Shown here: one piece after another, positions 1 through 8,925 of the stretch | How positions within the stretch are numbered: the first letter of the stretch is position 1 | How the letters are laid out: each line of letters opens with the position of its first letter | DNA from: Clostridium sp. AWRP | Lineage (GTDB): Bacteria > Bacillota > Clostridia > Clostridiales > Clostridiaceae | Assembly: GCF_004006395.2 (NCBI RefSeq) | Contig: NZ_CP029758.2 | Location: forward strand, 1,364,001 to 1,428,000 | Direction: 5' to 3' | Length of the DNA: 64,000 nt | The notes under the pieces: model-generated | Told to the model about the DNA's origin: nothing | The model's input: only the letters and a program-made list of their open reading frames with translations | Databases searched by the model: none | Made by a program: the position numbers and the translations under genes

Positions 1-45
1 CAAGGTTTAATTACTTATGAAACTGTAAAAGAGGGAATTAAATAA
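1..45 (+). CDS. rpoZ: RNA polymerase omega subunit, C-terminal end (partial)
   Basis: Only the last 14 codons and the TAA stop are in the window (QGLITYETVKEGIK). The ending matches the usual ITYExVKxGIK tail of clostridial RpoZ, and the following gene is coaBC, its normal neighbour in Firmicutes. The stop overlaps the next ATG (TAATG), which points to translational coupling. The call rests on this short tail plus context, so it is likely but not certain. Confidence 0.7.
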   Translation, partial: QGLITYETVKEGIK

Positions 46-1235
46 TGGTAAATGGCAAGAAAACAGTTGTCATAGGGGTAACTGGTGGAATAGCAGCGTA
101 TAAAGCACTGGACGTTATAAGTAAATTGAAAAAAAAAGACTTTGATATAAACGTAATAATGACAAAGTCTGCTGCAAAATTTGTTACGCCCCTTACTTTT
201 CAGACTTTAAGTCAAAATATAGTGCACACTGATATGTTTGAAGAACCACGAGCTTTTGAAATACAACATATTTCTCTTGCAAAAAAAGCAGATTTGATAG
301 CAATAGTTCCTGCTACGGCTAATATAATAGGAAAGGTTTCAAGTGGAGTAGCAGATGATCTTCTAACTACAACTATCATGGCGACTAAGGCTCCTGTAAT
401 TTTTGCCCCTGCTATGAATACAAATATGTATTCTAATCCAATTATGCAGGATAATATAAACAAACTTATGAAGTTTGGATATGAATTCATAAAGCCAGCT
501 GTAGGAAGGTTGGCATGTGGCGATAGTGGTGAAGGAAAGCTACCAGATGCTGATTTTATAGCAGATGTAATTGAAAGTATGCTTTATGGCATTAAGGACT
601 TACGTGGAAAAAAGATTCTTGTAACTGCAGGGCCTACTATAGCAGATATAGACCCAGTAAGATATATAACGAATAGGTCTTCAGGAAAAATGGGTTATTC
701 CATAGCTGAAGAGGCTAGGGACAGAGGTGCAGATGTAACTTTGATATCTGGACCTACAAAGTTAAGTATTCCATTTGGAATTAATTTTATAAATGTAAGG
801 ACAAATGCACAGATGTTAAAGGCTGTGCTTGATAATTTTCAGGGACAAGATATAGTAATAAAAGCTGCTGCGGTATCTGATTATAGAGCAAAAAATTATT
901 CCAAAAGGAAGATAAAGAAAAGTGAAGAGGAATTTTCATTAGATTTTATTAGTGATGTGGATATATTGAAAGAGCTTGGAAAATTAAAGAAGAATCAAAT
1001 TCTAGTTGGATTTGCTGCTGAAAGTAATGATCTTTTGGAGAATGCTTCAAAGAAGCTAAAGAAAAAGAATCTTGACTATATAGTTGCCAATAATATAACG
1101 GCATCTGATTCTGGATTTGCTTCAGATGACAACAAGGTAACAATATTATCAAGGGATGGAAAAAAAGTAGATTTAAATAGGATGAATAAGAGAGAAGTTG
1201 CTCGAAATTTGTTCAATATACTATCCCAAAGGTAA
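45..1235 (+). CDS. coaBC: Bifunctional phosphopantothenoylcysteine decarboxylase / phosphopantothenate-cysteine ligase
   Basis: Makes 4'-phosphopantetheine for coenzyme A: the CoaB half joins 4'-phosphopantothenate to cysteine using CTP and the FMN-containing CoaC half decarboxylates the product. CoaC (about 1-180) opens with GVTGGIAAYK, has the catalytic His in QHIS (residue 75), PAMNTNMY at 122-129 and the ACGDSGEG substrate loop with Cys 158. CoaB (about 188-396) begins ILVTAGPT and carries ITNRSSGKMG. The 396-residue length is normal. The ATG overlaps the rpoZ stop. The next CoA enzyme, coaD, lies at 18893. Confidence 0.97.
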   Translation: MVNGKKTVVIGVTGGIAAYKALDVISKLKKKDFDINVIMTKSAAKFVTPLTFQTLSQNIVHTDMFEEPRAFEIQHISLAKKADLIAIVPATANIIGKVSSGVADDLLTTTIMATKAPVIFAPAMNTNMYSNPIMQDNINKLMKFGYEFIKPAVGRLACGDSGEGKLPDADFIADVIESMLYGIKDLRGKKILVTAGPTIADIDPVRYITNRSSGKMGYSIAEEARDRGADVTLISGPTKLSIPFGINFINVRTNAQMLKAVLDNFQGQDIVIKAAAVSDYRAKNYSKRKIKKSEEEFSLDFISDVDILKELGKLKKNQILVGFAAESNDLLENASKKLKKKNLDYIVANNITASDSGFASDDNKVTILSRDGKKVDLNRMNKREVARNLFNILSQR

Positions 1236-1268
1236 GTTGATTTATCTAAAATATGGGTTTAAATGTTT

Positions 1269-1303
1269 GAGAGGGGTTTAAATTTAAAATACCTCTCTTA
1301 TTT
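1269..1303 (+). terminator. Possible terminator after coaBC
   Basis: GAGAGG at 1269-1274 can pair with CCTCTC at 1292-1297, enclosing an AT-rich self-complementary stretch. The following TTATTTAATGTTT is only a weak U-tract, so partial read-through into priA is expected. Confidence 0.4.
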
Positions 1304-1327
1304 AATGTTTATATAAAGGGTGATTTA

Positions 1328-3529
1328 GTGTATACATATGCAGGTATAATTGTAAACAATAGTTCTGTAAAATTAGATAAAATTTTTACCTATAAAATAC
1401 CAGACAAATTGGGTGGAAAAGTTAACATAGGTTCTAGAGTAAAAATACCTTTTGGTATGGGAAACAATAAATTAGATGGATTTGTTGTTAGGTTGTATGA
1501 AGATGATATAGAAAATAGGAAAATTAAAGAAATAAGTGATATATGTGAAAAAATTCCACTTTTTACAAAAGAAGATTTGACTCTTATAGAAAAAATGAGA
1601 GAAATATACTTGTGTACATATCTAGAATGTATAAAGGTATTTATTCCAAGGGGAATACTTAAAGGAATGAAAAAGAAAAAGGAAAGCTTAATTTATATTG
1701 GTAAAGATTTAGAAGGAAACTTTAATAAGAAACCCTACATAGATATATATAAGGTAGTAAAAGAAAACAATGGAATATACACTAAGAATTTTATAAGTAA
1801 AAATTATAAATTGTCCTTGTCATCTATAAATACTATGATAAAACATGGATTTCTTGTGATTAGTGAGAAAACTGTAGATAGGTATGATGTAAGACAGTAT
1901 AGAACGTATTCTAAAAAGGTACTGAATAGTGAGCAGCAGCATGCAGTAGACAATATAATAAACTCAGATAAAAACATATTTTTGATTCATGGAGTTACAG
2001 GTAGTGGTAAAACTGAAATTTACATGCATCTTGTTGAAAAGGCTATGGATAAGGGTAAAGAATCTATAATACTGGTGCCGGAAATCGCACTTACTCCACA
2101 AATGGTTGAAAGATTTAAAGGAAGATTCGGAAAAAATATAAGTGTATTTCATAGCAAATTATCAGATGGGGAAAGATATGATGAATGGATGAGGGTAAAG
2201 CTTGGCCAGGTGAAAGTTGCAATTGGTGCAAGATCTGCGGTATTTCTTCCATTTAATAACTTAGGATTTATAATAATAGATGAAGAACATGAGTGGAGCT
2301 ACAAATCAGATAGTAATCCAAAGTATAATGCTAGAGAAATTGGACAGATGAAATGTAAACAATACAATTGTAAAATGATACTTGGTTCAGCAACACCTTC
2401 TATAGAAACGTATTATAAATGTAAGACTGGTGAAATTGAACTTATAGATATAAAAAACAGAGCAGATGGGGCACTTATGCCAGAAGTTGAAATTGTAGAT
2501 ATGAGGCAGGAACTTATAAATAACAATAAATCTATATTCAGCAGGGAACTTTATCAATGTATTTGTAATAGACTTTCAAAGGGTGAACAGATAATATTGT
2601 TTTTAAATAGGAGAGGCTATTCCACCTTTGTTTCTTGCAGAAAGTGTGGTTATGTATTTAAATGCAATAATTGCGATATATCCTATACCTATCACCAGAA
2701 TCAAAGAAAACTTGTTTGTCATTATTGTGGAAGTAGGATAGAAGTACCTAAAGTTTGTCCTAAATGTGGTAGTAAATATGTTAAATATTTTGGTGTGGGA
2801 ACAGAAAAGGTTGAGAACCAGATAAAAGCTTATTTCCCTAAAGCAAGAACACTTAGAATGGATTTTGATACTACAAGAAGTAAAAATTCTTATGAAAATA
2901 TCTATAATACATTCAAAGAGGGAAAAGCAGATATACTTATAGGAACTCAAATGGTAGCGAAGGGTTTGGATTTTAAAAATGTAACTTTAGTAGGTGTAGT
3001 GGCTGCAGATTTGTCACTTAATTTGCCGGATTTTAAATCTACAGAGAGGACCTATGAACTTATAACTCAAGTCTCAGGAAGGGCAGGTAGAGGAGAAAAG
3101 TCTGGAAAAGTAATTATTCAAACTTATAATCCTGAAAATTACAGCATAAGATATGCAGCTAAAAATGATTACAGTAGTTTTTATAGGGAAGAAATTGGAA
3201 TAAGGGAAAATATGAGTTATCCCCCATTTGCAGATATACTTCTTATAAATATGAATAGTAAAAATGAAAATGTATTAATAAAAAATATACAAAATGTTGG
3301 TATATTCTTAAAAAAACTTCTTGAAAAAGATGATAAAATTAAAATATTAGGACCATGCCCCTGTCAAATATCTAAGATAAAGGAATTGTACAGGTGGCAG
3401 ATAATATTAAAAGGAAAAATAACCATAAATATTGCACAAAATGTTAAAAAAGTAGTTTATGATTTATTGAAAGATGTTTATAATGATATAAGAGTTAGTA
3501 TAGATAGAAATCCTAACAGTATGTTGTAA
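1328..3529 (+). CDS. priA: Primosomal protein N' (replication restart helicase PriA)
   Basis: 3'-5' DNA helicase that recognises stalled forks and reloads the replicative helicase. The N-terminal DNA-binding region (about 1-190) is followed by a superfamily 2 motor with Walker A HGVTGSGKT at 221-229 and DEEH at 318-321. Eight cysteines arranged as four CxxC pairs (about 437-480) form the two zinc sites inserted in the helicase. 733 residues is family-typical. The start is GTG, chosen for the AAAGGGTGA ribosome site 5-8 bases upstream. It lies between coaBC and def-fmt, the usual Firmicute order. Confidence 0.97.
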   Translation: MYTYAGIIVNNSSVKLDKIFTYKIPDKLGGKVNIGSRVKIPFGMGNNKLDGFVVRLYEDDIENRKIKEISDICEKIPLFTKEDLTLIEKMREIYLCTYLECIKVFIPRGILKGMKKKKESLIYIGKDLEGNFNKKPYIDIYKVVKENNGIYTKNFISKNYKLSLSSINTMIKHGFLVISEKTVDRYDVRQYRTYSKKVLNSEQQHAVDNIINSDKNIFLIHGVTGSGKTEIYMHLVEKAMDKGKESIILVPEIALTPQMVERFKGRFGKNISVFHSKLSDGERYDEWMRVKLGQVKVAIGARSAVFLPFNNLGFIIIDEEHEWSYKSDSNPKYNAREIGQMKCKQYNCKMILGSATPSIETYYKCKTGEIELIDIKNRADGALMPEVEIVDMRQELINNNKSIFSRELYQCICNRLSKGEQIILFLNRRGYSTFVSCRKCGYVFKCNNCDISYTYHQNQRKLVCHYCGSRIEVPKVCPKCGSKYVKYFGVGTEKVENQIKAYFPKARTLRMDFDTTRSKNSYENIYNTFKEGKADILIGTQMVAKGLDFKNVTLVGVVAADLSLNLPDFKSTERTYELITQVSGRAGRGEKSGKVIIQTYNPENYSIRYAAKNDYSSFYREEIGIRENMSYPPFADILLINMNSKNENVLIKNIQNVGIFLKKLLEKDDKIKILGPCPCQISKIKELYRWQIILKGKITINIAQNVKKVVYDLLKDVYNDIRVSIDRNPNSML

Positions 3530-3565
3530 GATATATTAATTTAGATGTAATTATCAATATGAAAC

Positions 3566-3632
3566 AGGGAGGAGTTGAATAAGCCGTAAAAATCTATGAA
3601 TTATATTAGATTTAATTGAAACGGCAAATAAT
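3566..3632 (+). promoter_or_regulatory. def leader: ribosome site separated from the start codon by a hairpin
   Basis: The only strong ribosome-binding sequence, AGGGAGGAG at 3566-3574, lies 58 bases before the def ATG. Between them GCCGT (3583-3587) pairs with ACGGC (3621-3625), and inside that AAATCTA (3590-3596) pairs with TAGATTT (3607-3613). If folded, about 15 unpaired bases remain between ribosome site and ATG. The pairing is seen; the bridging role is inference. Confidence 0.45.
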
Positions 3633-4091
3633 ATGGCTTTGAGAAATGTAAGAAAATATGGAGATAGTATATTAAGAAAAAAAAGTAGGAAAGTAGAGGA
3701 AATAAATGAAAGAATCCATGTACTGTTAGATGACATGGAGGAAACCCTTTATGAAGAAGATGGTGTAGGACTTGCAGCACCTCAAGTTGGTGTTTTAAAA
3801 AGAGTTATAGTTATAGATGTTGGAGAAGGAATTTTAAAGCTAGTGAATCCAGAAATTATATATTCTGAGGGTAAAGCCGTAGATATAGAAGGATGTCTGA
3901 GTATACCCGGGAGTGAAGGGGAGGTTGAAAGACCAGAGAAAGTAAAGGTAAAAGCATTAAATGAGAAAGGTGAAGAGATTGTAATAGAAGGTGAGGATTT
4001 GCTTGCAAGAGCACTTTGCCATGAAATAGACCATTTAAATGGCATACTATTTATAGATAAAATCATAAAAAAAGGTGAGGTAACGAAGTAA
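3633..4091 (+). CDS. def: Peptide deformylase
   Basis: Metal-dependent hydrolase that removes the formyl group from the initiator methionine of new proteins at the ribosome. The three family motifs are intact: GVGLAAPQ at 44-51, EGCLSIPG with the metal-binding Cys 88, and HEIDH at 130-134. At 152 residues it is a compact enzyme. The start at MALRNVRKYGD fits the family, although no ribosome site sits directly in front of it (see the leader entry). Its stop overlaps the fmt start, so the formylation and deformylation enzymes are co-translated. Confidence 0.96.
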   Translation: MALRNVRKYGDSILRKKSRKVEEINERIHVLLDDMEETLYEEDGVGLAAPQVGVLKRVIVIDVGEGILKLVNPEIIYSEGKAVDIEGCLSIPGSEGEVERPEKVKVKALNEKGEEIVIEGEDLLARALCHEIDHLNGILFIDKIIKKGEVTK

Positions 4092-5023
4092 TGAATATAG
4101 TTTTTATGGGAACACCTGAATTTTCGGTGCCATCTTTAAAAAGATTAATAGAGGAATTTAATGTTGAAGCGGTATTTACTCAACCGGATAAGCCAAAAGG
4201 GAGAGGTAAAAAGTTATCTTTTTCCGAAGTTAAAGAAGAGGCTCTTAAACACGGTATTCCAATATATCAACCGCTTAAGTTAAAAGATGATGCAGAGGCA
4301 ATTTCTACTTTAACAAAGATAAGGCCAGATTTCATAGTGGTGGTTGCCTACGGACAGATACTTACAAAACAAGTGCTGGATATACCTAAGTATGGATGCA
4401 TAAATCTTCATGCTTCACTTTTACCTAAATATAGGGGGGCAGCACCTATAAATTGGTGCATTATAAATGGAGAAAGCGAAAGTGGAAATACTACTATGTT
4501 TATGGATACAGGACTTGATACAGGAGATATGCTTTTAAACAGCAATGTTAAAATTACAGATAATATGACAGCTGGTGAACTCCACGATGTGCTTATGGAA
4601 GATGGAGCAGAACTATTGGTCAAAACACTAAAAGGACTGGAAAAAGGCGATATTATAAGAAAAAAGCAGGGAGAAACTACAACTGAATATGCTGGAATGT
4701 TGAGCAAGAGTATGGCAAAGATAGATTGGAATTTAAACTGCAAAAGTATAAAAAACATTGTGAGAGGTTTAAATCCATGGCCTATTGCATATACTCAATA
4801 TAAGAATGATAATATGAAGATATATGAGGCAGAATGCTTGAATGAAAGTTATGATAAAGAACCAGGATGTATAATAGGTGTGTCTAAAGAGGGTATTAAA
4901 GTTGCCTGTGGTAGTGGCACTATACTCATAAAGAAGATACAATTTCCTGGGAGAAAACCTATGAATGTAAGTGAATATATAAAGGGACATTCTATAGAAA
5001 AAAACATTGTATTAAAAAAGTAA
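4091..5023 (+). CDS. fmt: Methionyl-tRNA formyltransferase
   Basis: Transfers a formyl group from 10-formyltetrahydrofolate to Met-tRNAfMet for initiation. The catalytic domain (about 1-205) shows the folate-binding NLHASLLPKYRGAAPI with catalytic Asn 105 and His 107, and GLDTGD with Asp 143. A C-terminal OB-fold (about 206-310) binds tRNA. Length 310 is typical. TAATG overlap with def couples the two genes. No irregularity seen. Confidence 0.97.
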   Translation: MNIVFMGTPEFSVPSLKRLIEEFNVEAVFTQPDKPKGRGKKLSFSEVKEEALKHGIPIYQPLKLKDDAEAISTLTKIRPDFIVVVAYGQILTKQVLDIPKYGCINLHASLLPKYRGAAPINWCIINGESESGNTTMFMDTGLDTGDMLLNSNVKITDNMTAGELHDVLMEDGAELLVKTLKGLEKGDIIRKKQGETTTEYAGMLSKSMAKIDWNLNCKSIKNIVRGLNPWPIAYTQYKNDNMKIYEAECLNESYDKEPGCIIGVSKEGIKVACGSGTILIKKIQFPGRKPMNVSEYIKGHSIEKNIVLKK

Positions 5024-5043
5024 TTTGTGGAGGTGTTTAACCT

Positions 5044-5724
5044 ATGTTTTTCTTTGACAGCAGTTTTATTATACTTATTCCTGCGATTTTAGTAGCAGTT
5101 TGGGCGCAGTATAAAGTATCGGCCACTTTTAATAAATATTCAAGATATAGAAGTCAAAATGGATATACAGGTGCTCAGGTGGCCAGAATGCTATTAGATG
5201 GTAGTGGTTTATATGATGTACCAGTAGAATTAATACCAGGAAAACTCAGTGATCACTATGATCCTTCAAAAAGAGTTATGAGACTTTCAGAAGAAGTTTA
5301 TTATGGAAATTCTGTGGCGTCAATAGGAGTTGCAGCTCATGAAACAGGGCACGCAATTCAGCACAAAAACGGGTATGCACCACTTATTATAAGAAATTCT
5401 ATTGTACCGGCAGTTAACTTTGGTTCTAGTGCATCCTGGATACTATTTTTAGCAGGAATTATTTTAGGAATTAAGGGACTTGTGAATATAGGTATAATTT
5501 TATTTACTTTAGTAGTTTTGTTTCAGATAATAACTCTTCCAGTAGAATTCAATGCGTCAAGTAGAGCATTGAAAATATTAGAAAGAAGAAATATATTATA
5601 TTCCAATGAGTTAGTTGGAGCTAGATCTGTTTTAAGTGCTGCCGCAATGACTTATGTAGCTGCAGCATTAACGGCTATAGCTAACTTATTAAGACTTATA
5701 TATATAAGTAGGGACAGAGATTAA
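5044..5724 (+). CDS. YugP-family membrane zinc metallopeptidase
   Basis: Predicted membrane protease of the Zn_peptidase_2 (YugP) family. A hydrophobic N-terminal segment (about 5-22) is followed by the zinc motif HETGH at 99-103. At least two more hydrophobic segments follow (about 128-170), and a last one after the VLSAAAMTYVAAAL stretch near the C-terminus. 226 residues is family-typical. The ribosome site GGAGGTG precedes the ATG. The physiological substrate is not known. It sits between fmt and rsmB, a common clostridial arrangement. Confidence 0.9.
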   Translation: MFFFDSSFIILIPAILVAVWAQYKVSATFNKYSRYRSQNGYTGAQVARMLLDGSGLYDVPVELIPGKLSDHYDPSKRVMRLSEEVYYGNSVASIGVAAHETGHAIQHKNGYAPLIIRNSIVPAVNFGSSASWILFLAGIILGIKGLVNIGIILFTLVVLFQIITLPVEFNASSRALKILERRNILYSNELVGARSVLSAAAMTYVAAALTAIANLLRLIYISRDRD

Positions 5725-5737
5725 AAATATATATTTT

Positions 5738-5794
5738 AGGCATTTTGAAGAAAATAGGCTAGCATACTGACTGGTTATTTCTTTTAAAATGCCT
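5738..5794. repeat. Palindromic short repeat D, copy 1
   Basis: A 57-bp sequence with terminal inverted repeats AGGCATTTT / AAAATGCCT, extended inwards by imperfect pairing. Its central TAGCATACTGACTGGTTATTT recurs at 22463-22517 (TAGCATACTGATTGATTATTT). It fills the fmt-side gap before rsmB and could act as a terminator-like hairpin, but there is no U-tract. Confidence 0.65.
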
Positions 5795-5812
5795 TAAGTT
5801 AGAGGTAAAAAG

Positions 5813-7144
5813 ATGAATGGAGCAAGAAGTACAGCTGTAGAAATACTTAATGAGGTATTGGGAAATAATGCATATTCTAATAAAATTTTAAATACGCATT
5901 TAAATAAGAATAATTTAAACAAAAAGGATAGGGCTTTAGTTACTGAAATAGTATATGGTACTTTAAAATATATGTATACTATTGACACTATACTAGGTGA
6001 TTTTATAAAAAGTAATTTAAAGAAGATGAATATAGATATAGTAAATATACTGAGAATTTCTATATATCAACTCAGATATTTAGATAAAATACCTGAATTT
6101 GCAGTAGTGAATGAAGCTGTAGAACTTTCGAAAAAAAAGTCAAAGGGGCTCTCAAAATTAGTAAATGGAGTCCTAAGAAATTACTTAAGAAATAAAGATA
6201 ATTTGCACTGTGAACATAAGGACAATAAAATAGATAACCTGTGTTTTAAATATTCCTTTCCAAGATGGATGACTTTACTTTTTATTCATCAATATGGAGA
6301 AGCTGTAGGTGAGAGTATATTACAATCACTTAATTATATACCCAAAGTTACAGTTAGGGTTAATGGATTAAAAACTGACTATGAAAGTGTTTGGGATGAA
6401 CTTTTAAAAAATGGATATGATATAGAAAAAGGTGAAATATGTAAGGAAGCTGTAGTAATAAATAGAGGCAGCAATGTAGAGGAAAATCCACTTTTTAAAA
6501 AAGGATATATAACAGCACAGGATGAAAGTGCCATGCTCGTAGCACATATTGTAGACCCGAAAGAAAATATGACTGTAATTGATATGTGCAGTGCACCTGG
6601 CGGGAAATCATGCCATATGGCAGAACTTATGAAAAATACTGGAGTAATATATGCCTATGATTTACATGAGAATAAATTAAGATTTGTAGAAGAAAATGCA
6701 AATAGAATGGATATTAAAAACATAAGATGTAATAAGTTAGATGCGGAAAAATATGTAGAACAGTTTGAAAATACAGCAGATAGAGTGCTAATAGATGTGC
6801 CATGTTCAGGATTAGGAATAGTAAGAAAAAAACCTGAAATTAAATGGAATAAAAGTATGAAGTCTTTAAATAGCCTTGTAAATGTGCAGAGAAAAATCAT
6901 GTTAAATGCTTCAAGATATGTAAAAGATGGTGGAAAACTTATATATTCTACTTGTACCCTAAATAAAAGTGAAAATGAAGATAACATAAATTGGTTTATT
7001 AGAGAAAATCCCCAGTATAAACTAGAAAAAATTTATTGTGGTGATTTTGACAACATAATTTATCATAAAAAGGGATATATAACTATATTGCCCGATGATA
7101 ATATGGATGGATTTTTTATTGCAAAAATGATAAAACATAGGTAG
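5813..7144 (+). CDS. rsmB: 16S rRNA (cytosine-967-C5)-methyltransferase
   Basis: S-adenosylmethionine-dependent enzyme that methylates C967 of 16S rRNA. An N-terminal NusB-like RNA-binding domain (about 1-140) precedes the Rossmann methyltransferase domain with the SAM motif DMCSAPGGKSCHMAE, the motif IV cysteine in DVPCSGLGIV, and the catalytic motif VI cysteine in YSTCTLNKSENE. Length 443 is typical. The ATG follows AGAGGTAAAAAG. rlmN follows within a few bases, so two rRNA methylases are co-transcribed. Confidence 0.95.
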   Translation: MNGARSTAVEILNEVLGNNAYSNKILNTHLNKNNLNKKDRALVTEIVYGTLKYMYTIDTILGDFIKSNLKKMNIDIVNILRISIYQLRYLDKIPEFAVVNEAVELSKKKSKGLSKLVNGVLRNYLRNKDNLHCEHKDNKIDNLCFKYSFPRWMTLLFIHQYGEAVGESILQSLNYIPKVTVRVNGLKTDYESVWDELLKNGYDIEKGEICKEAVVINRGSNVEENPLFKKGYITAQDESAMLVAHIVDPKENMTVIDMCSAPGGKSCHMAELMKNTGVIYAYDLHENKLRFVEENANRMDIKNIRCNKLDAEKYVEQFENTADRVLIDVPCSGLGIVRKKPEIKWNKSMKSLNSLVNVQRKIMLNASRYVKDGGKLIYSTCTLNKSENEDNINWFIRENPQYKLEKIYCGDFDNIIYHKKGYITILPDDNMDGFFIAKMIKHR

Positions 7145-7153
7145 GTGCAATAT

Positions 7154-8191
7154 ATGGATAATATTCTTGACTTTGATATGGAAGAATTGAAAAGTTGGAT
7201 GAGAGACAATTGTGAAAGTGAATTCAGAGCAAAACAGATAATAGACTGGATATATAAAAATGGTCAATGTGATTTTGACAATATGACCAATATACCTAAG
7301 AAATTACTAGAAAAGTTAAAAACAAATTTTTACATAGGTACTACTGAATTAGTAAAAAAATGTGAGTCAAAATTTAAAGATACTTTTAAATTTTTATATG
7401 AATATAAAGATGGAAATATGGTAGAAACTGTAGTTATGAAATATAAACATGGCAATTCCATATGTATTTCAACTCAAGTAGGATGTAGAATGGGATGTAA
7501 GTTTTGTGCATCTACAATAGATGGAATGGTTAGAAACTTGACAGCAGGAGAAATGTTAGGCCAAATTCTAAAATCCCAGAATGAAGTAGGAGAGAGGATA
7601 TCCAATATAGTTCTTATGGGAAGTGGGGAACCTCTAGATAATTATGAAAATGTGCTAAAATTTTTAAAAATAGTAAATTCTGAATACAGTTTCAACATAG
7701 GCCAGAGACATATAACTTTGTCAACCTGTGGTATAGTACCTAAAATAAGGAATTTAGCAGATAGGAATCTTCAAATAACTTTGGCTATATCACTGCATGC
7801 TCCAAATGACGTTATGAGAAAAAAAATAATGCCTATTGCAAATAAATATTCCATAAAAGATATAATAGATGCATGTAAGTATTACATAAAGAAGACGGGT
7901 AGAAGGGTATCTTTTGAATACGCTTTGGTAAGTGGAGTAAATGACAGTTTAAAATGTTGTGATGAATTAAGTGAACTTATAAGTGGGTTATCGTGCCATG
8001 TTAATTTAATACCAGTTAATGAAGTTAAGGAAAATAACTTAAAAAAATCTTCTTCTGATGATGTGAAGAAATTTTACAATAGGTTGATTAAGAATAAAAT
8101 AGAGACTACTATAAGAAGAGAAATGGGTTCAGACATAGACGCTGCTTGCGGACAATTGAGGAGAAGTTATTTAGAATCGAAAAAGTTATAG
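7154..8191 (+). CDS. rlmN: Dual-specificity 23S rRNA / tRNA adenine-C2 methyltransferase
   Basis: Radical SAM enzyme that makes 2-methyladenosine at A2503 of 23S rRNA and A37 of some tRNAs. The iron-sulfur cluster motif CRMGCKFC is at 111-118, and the conserved cysteine near the C-terminus (AACGQL) is the second catalytic Cys of the family. I chose the ATG at 7154 over an in-frame GTG at 7145 because AGGTAGGTG ends six bases before the ATG and covers the GTG. This gives 345 residues, typical for the family. Confidence 0.95.
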   Translation: MDNILDFDMEELKSWMRDNCESEFRAKQIIDWIYKNGQCDFDNMTNIPKKLLEKLKTNFYIGTTELVKKCESKFKDTFKFLYEYKDGNMVETVVMKYKHGNSICISTQVGCRMGCKFCASTIDGMVRNLTAGEMLGQILKSQNEVGERISNIVLMGSGEPLDNYENVLKFLKIVNSEYSFNIGQRHITLSTCGIVPKIRNLADRNLQITLAISLHAPNDVMRKKIMPIANKYSIKDIIDACKYYIKKTGRRVSFEYALVSGVNDSLKCCDELSELISGLSCHVNLIPVNEVKENNLKKSSSDDVKKFYNRLIKNKIETTIRREMGSDIDAACGQLRRSYLESKKL

Positions 8192-8205
8192 AGAGGGTGT
8201 AGAAA

Positions 8206-8925
8206 ATGGTGGGGATCTTATCAGATGTAGGTAAGGTAAGAAAGCTAAATGAAGATTTTGTAGATTTCTATAATGGCAAAAATTTTAACTTATATGTAAT
8301 AGCAGATGGAATGGGTGGACACAATGCAGGAGAGGTAGCCAGCAGAATTGCTGTGGAAACAACCATTTCTTACATGAAATCAAATGAAACATCAAATATG
8401 GAGGAAGACTTATTAAAAGCTGTAAGTGTAGCAAATGATAAAATTTATGAACTTTCTATTAGCAACAGTCAATTTGGAGGAATGGGGACAACTATAACAG
8501 TCTGCCTTGTGAAAGATAAAGATATGATAGTAGCAAATGTAGGGGATAGTAGCTGCTATGTTGCAAAATATGATGGTATAACAAAAGTGACTAAAGATCA
8601 CTCTTTAGTACAACAACTGGTGGATGAAGGTAGTATAACTGAAGAAGAAGCGGCAATTCATCCTAATAAAAATATAATAACAAGAGCTCTTGGAACTAAT
8701 AAGTCTGTAAAAGTGGATATATTTAAAGTAAATTTAGAAGATGTAAATAGGGTAATAATGTGCACTGACGGGCTATCTAATGGAGTAAATATGAATGAAA
8801 TGTATGATATAATAATGAATAACAATAACGAAGATGCTTGCAAGCAGCTAATAGAACTAAGTAAACTTAGGGGTGGAAAGGATAATATATCAGTTATTGT
8901 ATTTGAAGGAGAGTGTAAAAAATGA
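8206..8925 (+). CDS. stp: PP2C-type serine/threonine protein phosphatase
   Basis: Metal-dependent phosphatase that reverses phosphorylation by the adjacent PrkC kinase. PP2C motifs are in order: a conserved N-terminal SDVGKVRKLNED, ADGMGGHNAGE near residue 33 with metal-binding Asp, NVGDSS in the middle, and ATDG-like CTDGLSNGV and GGKDNISVI near the end. 239 residues is the bacterial Stp/PrpC length. Its TGA overlaps the prkC ATG (ATGA), so phosphatase and kinase are translationally coupled. Confidence 0.95.
   Translation: MVGILSDVGKVRKLNEDFVDFYNGKNFNLYVIADGMGGHNAGEVASRIAVETTISYMKSNETSNMEEDLLKAVSVANDKIYELSISNSQFGGMGTTITVCLVKDKDMIVANVGDSSCYVAKYDGITKVTKDHSLVQQLVDEGSITEEEAAIHPNKNIITRALGTNKSVKVDIFKVNLEDVNRVIMCTDGLSNGVNMNEMYDIIMNNNNEDACKQLIELSKLRGGKDNISVIVFEGECKK

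Noticed and set aside
3575..3619. Tiny leader ORFs (TTG-AAT-AAG-CCG-TAA and MNYIRFN) before def
   Set aside because: The first starts directly on the ribosome site and the second lies in a hairpin loop; both are too short to support beyond chance.
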